From contig CABUYS010000059.1 in NCBI GenBank assembly GCA_902495835.1, positions 1 to 8,181 on the forward strand: DNA of 8,181 bases, given 5' to 3'. This DNA comes from an uncultured Oscillospiraceae bacterium. GTDB taxonomy: Bacteria > Bacillota > Clostridia > Oscillospirales > Acutalibacteraceae. Below the pieces are notes generated by a model. It saw only the letters and a list, made by a program, of their open reading frames with translations, was not told the origin of the DNA and ran no database searches. Position 1 is the first letter of the stretch. Every line of letters begins with the position of its first letter. The position numbers and the translations under genes were made by a program. Positions 4,727-8,181 of this stretch are shown piece by piece.

Positions 4727-7336
4727 TTAATTAGAAAATTCTTCAATAGTTTTTTCTAATTTTTCAATTTTATTTTTCAATTTATTGTACATTTCTATAG
4801 CACCGTCAACTATTTCTTTCGGAGCGTTTGAAATAAATTTTTTATTATTTATCCTTTGTTCAGCTTGAATTAATTGTTTTTGGGAAGATTCAAGTTCTTT
4901 TTTTAATCTTGCTTTTTCGGCAGAAATATCCACTAATTCTTCCGTAGGTATATAAATTTTTACATAATCATTAACTGCTGCCATATACTTATCAAGACTG
5001 ATTTTTTCAGAAACAATTACATCTTTAGCTGTCGCAAGCTTACAAATGATATGTTTATTACTTTTCAAATTTTCCAAATATTCGGAATTGGAAGTTTCAA
5101 TATAAATAGAAGCTTTTTTACCTTGAGGAACACTCATTTCTCTGCGTAAATTTCTAACAGATTTTATAACAGACATCAAAATTTCAACATTTTTTTCTGA
5201 TTTTTCAAAAACAAATTTGTCATCATATTCAGGAAATTTAGAAATCATTATTGAAGAATTTTCACAAGGGAAGGACATCCATATTTCCTCGGTTATAAAG
5301 GGCATAAATGGGTGAAGTAATTTTAAAATATTTGTCATTGCCCACAATAAAACTTCTTTTTTGCCCGAAATTTTAGAAAATTCAATATACCAATCGCAAA
5401 ACTCATCCCAAATAAAATCGTAAAGTTTTTGAGCAGCAATTCCAAGCTCAAATTTATCCATACTTTCTTTTATTTCTTTTGAAACTTTATTTATTCTGCT
5501 AACTATCCAACAATCTGTAGTACACATCTCTTCAGGCAATTCGACTGATTTTATTTCTAAATCATCAACATTCATGTGCACAAATCTAGCTGCATTCCAT
5601 ATTTTATTTGCAAAATTTCTACAGGACTCCACTTTTTCATAGAAAAATCTCATATCGTTTCCGGGAGTTGTTCCCAAAATGAGAGAAAATCTAAGTGCAT
5701 CAGCGCCATATTTGTCTATAATCTCTATAGGATCTATTCCGTTACCCAAAGATTTAGACATTTTTCTTCCTTGAGAATCTCTTACCAATCCATGAATTAA
5801 AATATTTTCAAAAGGTGGAACTCCGGCTATTTCAATTGATGAGAAAATCATTTTGGCAACCCAGAAAAAAATTATATCATACCCAGTAACGAGGACATTC
5901 GTAGGATAAAAATAATCTAACTCGGGAGTTTTTTCCGGCCAACCCAATACCGACAAAGGCCACAATCCCGACGAAAACCAAGTATCTAATGTATCTTCGT
6001 CTTGGTAAATATTTGATGTTCCGCAATTTGTACATTCATGGACATCTTCTCTTGAAACGATAACTTTGCCGCATTCTTTACAATACCAAACAGGTATTCT
6101 GTGACCCCACCACAATTGACGAGAAATGCACCAATCTTTGATATTTTCCATCCAATGATAGTATATTTTACTAAATCTATCGGGAATAAAATTTGTTTTT
6201 TTACTTTTAACACAATCGATCGCAGGTTTAGAAAGCTCTTTCATTTTAACAAACCATTGCTTAGACACGCGAGGTTCGACGGTAGTATCACACCTATAAC
6301 AAACACCAACATTATGTTTTATTTTCTTTACGCTGTCAATAAATCCGTTATTTTCCAAATCATTTACAAGAATTTTTCGTGCAGAATATCTATCAAACCC
6401 TCGATATTTTCCTGCATTTTCATTCATAACTGCCGATTCGTCCATAACATTTATGACATCTAAATTATGTTTAAGGCCTACTTCAAAATCGTTAGGGTCA
6501 TGAGCAGGTGTGATTTTTAAAGCTCCCGTTCCGACTTCCATGTCTACATATTCATCAAAAATAATTGGTATTTCACGATCAACCAATGGGATTTTCACAT
6601 TTTTTCCTGACAAATTTTTATATCGCTCATCGTTAGGGTTTACAGCTATCGCTACATCTCCAAACATGGTTTCAGGTCTGGTTGTCGCTACAGTTATAAA
6701 CTCATTACTGCCGACTATAGGATATTTTATGTTCCAAAAACAACTGTCCTGTTCTTCAAAATTAACTTCTGAATCAGATATTGATGTGTGGCACTTAGGA
6801 CACCAATTAATTATTTTTTCACCTTTATAAATTAAACCTTTTTCATAAAGATGAACAAAAAATTCTCTTACAGCTCTGCTACAACCTTCGTCCATAGTAA
6901 ATCTTTCTCGCGACCAGTCACAGGAAGCACCCAATTTTTTTAACTGATTTACTATGTTACTTCCGTACTCATTTTTCCATTTCCATGCACGCTTTAAAAA
7001 TTCTTCACGACCTATGTCTTCTTTGGAAATTCCCTCTTTTCTCATTTGCTCGACTATCTTAGCTTCTGTAGCAATTGCGGCATGGTCTGTGCCGGGAATC
7101 CAAAGCGCCTCAAAGCCTTGCATTCTCTTAAATCTTATTATAGCGTCCTGCAAAGATGCATCTAACGCATGACCCATGTGAAGTTTTCCTGTAACGTTAG
7201 GAGGTGGCATTACTATTGTATAAGGCTTCTTATTTTTATTTACTTTAGCTTTAAAAAGACCTTCTTTTTCCCAAAAATCATATAATTTTTTTTCTGTTTC
7301 CTTAGGATCGTAGGTTTTACTGAGTTGTTCTTTCAT
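4727..7336 (-). CDS. valS: Valyl-tRNA synthetase
   Basis: Class I aminoacyl-tRNA synthetase that charges tRNA-Val with valine in the cytoplasm and edits misactivated threonine. Its 869 residues are typical for bacterial ValRS. The start PYTIVMPPPNVTGKLHMGHA holds the HIGH motif as HMGH (53-56). The editing domain includes VATTRPETMFGDVA and GTGALKITPAHDPNDFEVG. KMSKS is at 525-529. Two Cys pairs (Cys419/Cys422 and Cys435/Cys438) form a likely zinc knuckle, and another CxxC occurs earlier in VCYRCD. The last 65 or so residues form the usual Lys/Glu-rich coiled-coil arm that contacts tRNA. AAGGAG at 7345-7350 (- strand) is 8 bases before the ATG. It starts 16 bp after engB, leaving no room for its own T-box leader, so it is probably transcribed with lon and engB. 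Confidence 0.98.
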   Translation of the reverse strand: MKEQLSKTYDPKETEKKLYDFWEKEGLFKAKVNKNKKPYTIVMPPPNVTGKLHMGHALDASLQDAIIRFKRMQGFEALWIPGTDHAAIATEAKIVEQMRKEGISKEDIGREEFLKRAWKWKNEYGSNIVNQLKKLGASCDWSRERFTMDEGCSRAVREFFVHLYEKGLIYKGEKIINWCPKCHTSISDSEVNFEEQDSCFWNIKYPIVGSNEFITVATTRPETMFGDVAIAVNPNDERYKNLSGKNVKIPLVDREIPIIFDEYVDMEVGTGALKITPAHDPNDFEVGLKHNLDVINVMDESAVMNENAGKYRGFDRYSARKILVNDLENNGFIDSVKKIKHNVGVCYRCDTTVEPRVSKQWFVKMKELSKPAIDCVKSKKTNFIPDRFSKIYYHWMENIKDWCISRQLWWGHRIPVWYCKECGKVIVSREDVHECTNCGTSNIYQDEDTLDTWFSSGLWPLSVLGWPEKTPELDYFYPTNVLVTGYDIIFFWVAKMIFSSIEIAGVPPFENILIHGLVRDSQGRKMSKSLGNGIDPIEIIDKYGADALRFSLILGTTPGNDMRFFYEKVESCRNFANKIWNAARFVHMNVDDLEIKSVELPEEMCTTDCWIVSRINKVSKEIKESMDKFELGIAAQKLYDFIWDEFCDWYIEFSKISGKKEVLLWAMTNILKLLHPFMPFITEEIWMSFPCENSSIMISKFPEYDDKFVFEKSEKNVEILMSVIKSVRNLRREMSVPQGKKASIYIETSNSEYLENLKSNKHIICKLATAKDVIVSEKISLDKYMAAVNDYVKIYIPTEELVDISAEKARLKKELESSQKQLIQAEQRINNKKFISNAPKEIVDGAIEMYNKLKNKIEKLEKTIEEFSN

Positions 7337-7352
7337 ATTCCTGACTCCTTAT

Positions 7353-7940
7353 TTACTGATTCAAAACGTCGGATATCAGACCTCTTATATCCTCTATTCT
7401 TTCGCCTGTAACCGAAGAAAATTTTATTTTTTTAATACCAACATATTTTTTCAGTTCTTCCTCCATGGATTTTTCACGTTCTAACCTTTGCGTTTTATTA
7501 AATTTATCCACTTTAGAGGCAACTATAATAAACGGAAATTTATTTTCATATAAATAATCCAACATTTGATAATCTAAATCCGACGGCTTGTGTCTTACAT
7601 CTATAATTTGTATAACAAGCGAAATATTTTTACTGAAATTAAAATATCCTTCAACCAGCTTAGACCATCTTTGCTTTTCTGAAAACGAAACCTTGGCGTA
7701 TCCGTATCCCGGCAAATCAACAAAACGAATATTCTTTAAACTGTAAAGATTTAAATTTACAGTTTTTCCTGGTTTGTTACTAATTCTTGCCAAAGATTTT
7801 CTATTTAAAATTTTATTTATAATAGAGGATTTTCCAACGTTAGATTTCCCCGAAAAAACAATTTCAGGAATTTCATCCAAGGGAAATTGATTTAAATTTC
7901 CTACAGATTTTTCAAAAAACGCATTATTAAAATTTATCAT
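7353..7940 (-). CDS. engB: Ribosome-biogenesis GTP-binding protein EngB/YsxC
   Basis: Essential TrmE-Era-family GTPase (YihA in E. coli, YsxC in B. subtilis) acting in late assembly of the large ribosomal subunit. It has 195 residues, full length. GTPase motifs: G1 GKSNVGKS (31-38), the G2 region PGKT (57-60), G3 DLPGYG (75-80), G4 SKVDK (142-146, where the family usually has TKxDK), and G5 SSVTG (175-179). Its ATG overlaps the lon stop as ATGA (7937-7940) and no strong Shine-Dalgarno site is visible, which suggests translational coupling to lon. The lon-engB pair is also found in Bacillus, supporting both names. Confidence 0.96.
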   Translation of the reverse strand: MINFNNAFFEKSVGNLNQFPLDEIPEIVFSGKSNVGKSSIINKILNRKSLARISNKPGKTVNLNLYSLKNIRFVDLPGYGYAKVSFSEKQRWSKLVEGYFNFSKNISLVIQIIDVRHKPSDLDYQMLDYLYENKFPFIIVASKVDKFNKTQRLEREKSMEEELKKYVGIKKIKFSSVTGERIEDIRGLISDVLNQ

Positions 7941-8181
7941 ACGGCACCATTTACTTTTTTCTTTTTGGAAAGATTTTTATTTTCAAATCCGTTCAATGAA
8001 TGTTTGAAAACTTCGTTTAAATTATTTACTTTGACAAAATCGACGGATTTTTTTACAATATCATCAATTTTTTCTATATCATTTTCATTTGCCCGAGGAA
8101 TTATAACAGTTTTCACGCCATTGCTATACGCAGCCATGCACTTTTCCTTTAGTCCACCTATGGGAATCACTCTACCTTTTA
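7937..8181 (-). CDS. lon: ATP-dependent protease Lon, C-terminal fragment
   Basis: Only the last 80 or so residues are in the window; the gene continues past the right edge, so no true start is visible. The fragment opens KGRVIPIGGLKEKCMAAYSN and continues GVKTVIIPRANENDIEKI, a clear match to the Lon proteolytic domain around the GGLKEK motif that carries the catalytic lysine of the Ser-Lys dyad. The catalytic serine lies upstream, outside the window. Lon degrades misfolded and regulatory proteins in the cytoplasm using ATP. After the conserved domain ends (VNNLNEVFKHSL) there is a short Lys-rich tail, NKNLSKKKKVNGAV. The GTG at 8170 is an internal Val codon, not a start. The stop overlaps the engB start by 4 bp. 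Confidence 0.93.
   Translation of the reverse strand, partial: KGRVIPIGGLKEKCMAAYSNGVKTVIIPRANENDIEKIDDIVKKSVDFVKVNNLNEVFKHSLNGFENKNLSKKKKVNGAV

Noticed and set aside
5986..6830. Open frames inside valS on both strands (5986-6213, 6101-6463, 6510-6830)
   Set aside because: They lie within a clear full-length valyl-tRNA synthetase and have no recognisable motifs or ribosome binding sites.
1..8181. tRNA or rRNA genes, insertion sequences, prophage or defence genes
   Set aside because: No cloverleaf-like or rRNA-like segment, terminal inverted repeat with transposase, or defence-family protein is seen; nearly all DNA is accounted for by core genes.

Overview
The window looks like chromosomal core DNA from an AT-rich, spore-forming Gram-positive bacterium (Bacillota, probably class Clostridia). 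Three things point there: the hprK-murB-whiA cluster, a spoIIAA-spoIIAB-sigF operon, and strong AGGAGG ribosome binding sites with a TATAAT promoter. Several proteins are shorter than their usual relatives (WhiA, SigF), and genes normally found between murB and whiA are missing. This suggests, without proving it, a streamlined lineage. The genus cannot be named from this sequence.

Layout. Positions 1-152 hold the 3' end of an alanine/lysine-rich gene made of a heptad repeat. A 269-bp intergenic region follows, with two hairpins (the second a good intrinsic terminator), a perfect match to the Spo0A box, and an extended -10 promoter. On the + strand come hprK (HPr kinase/phosphorylase), murB (cell-wall precursor reductase) and whiA (DNA-binding regulator), closely spaced and probably one operon. 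The rest is on the - strand. Read in the direction of transcription, the 3' end of lon (ATP-dependent protease) overlaps engB (ribosome-assembly GTPase), which is followed 16 bp later by valS (valyl-tRNA synthetase). A 141-bp gap with a 12-bp stem-loop follows, then spoIIAA, spoIIAB and sigF, all overlapping. sigF and whiA converge with only 4 bp between their stop codons.

Function. SpoIIAA (anti-anti-sigma factor), SpoIIAB (anti-sigma kinase) and SigF form the partner-switching module that activates the first forespore-specific sigma factor. lon-engB-valS is a housekeeping protein-quality and translation group. hprK-murB-whiA links carbon-catabolite signalling, peptidoglycan synthesis and growth or division control. 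There is no sign of a mobile element, CRISPR array, RNA gene, defence system or obvious undescribed system. What deserves a second look is the set of departures from the usual forms of these genes: a replaced active-site-region histidine in HprK, the missing rapZ/yvcK pair, the shortened WhiA and SigF, Thr in place of Ser at the SpoIIAA phosphorylation position, and the unusual tail gene and intergenic region at the left edge.
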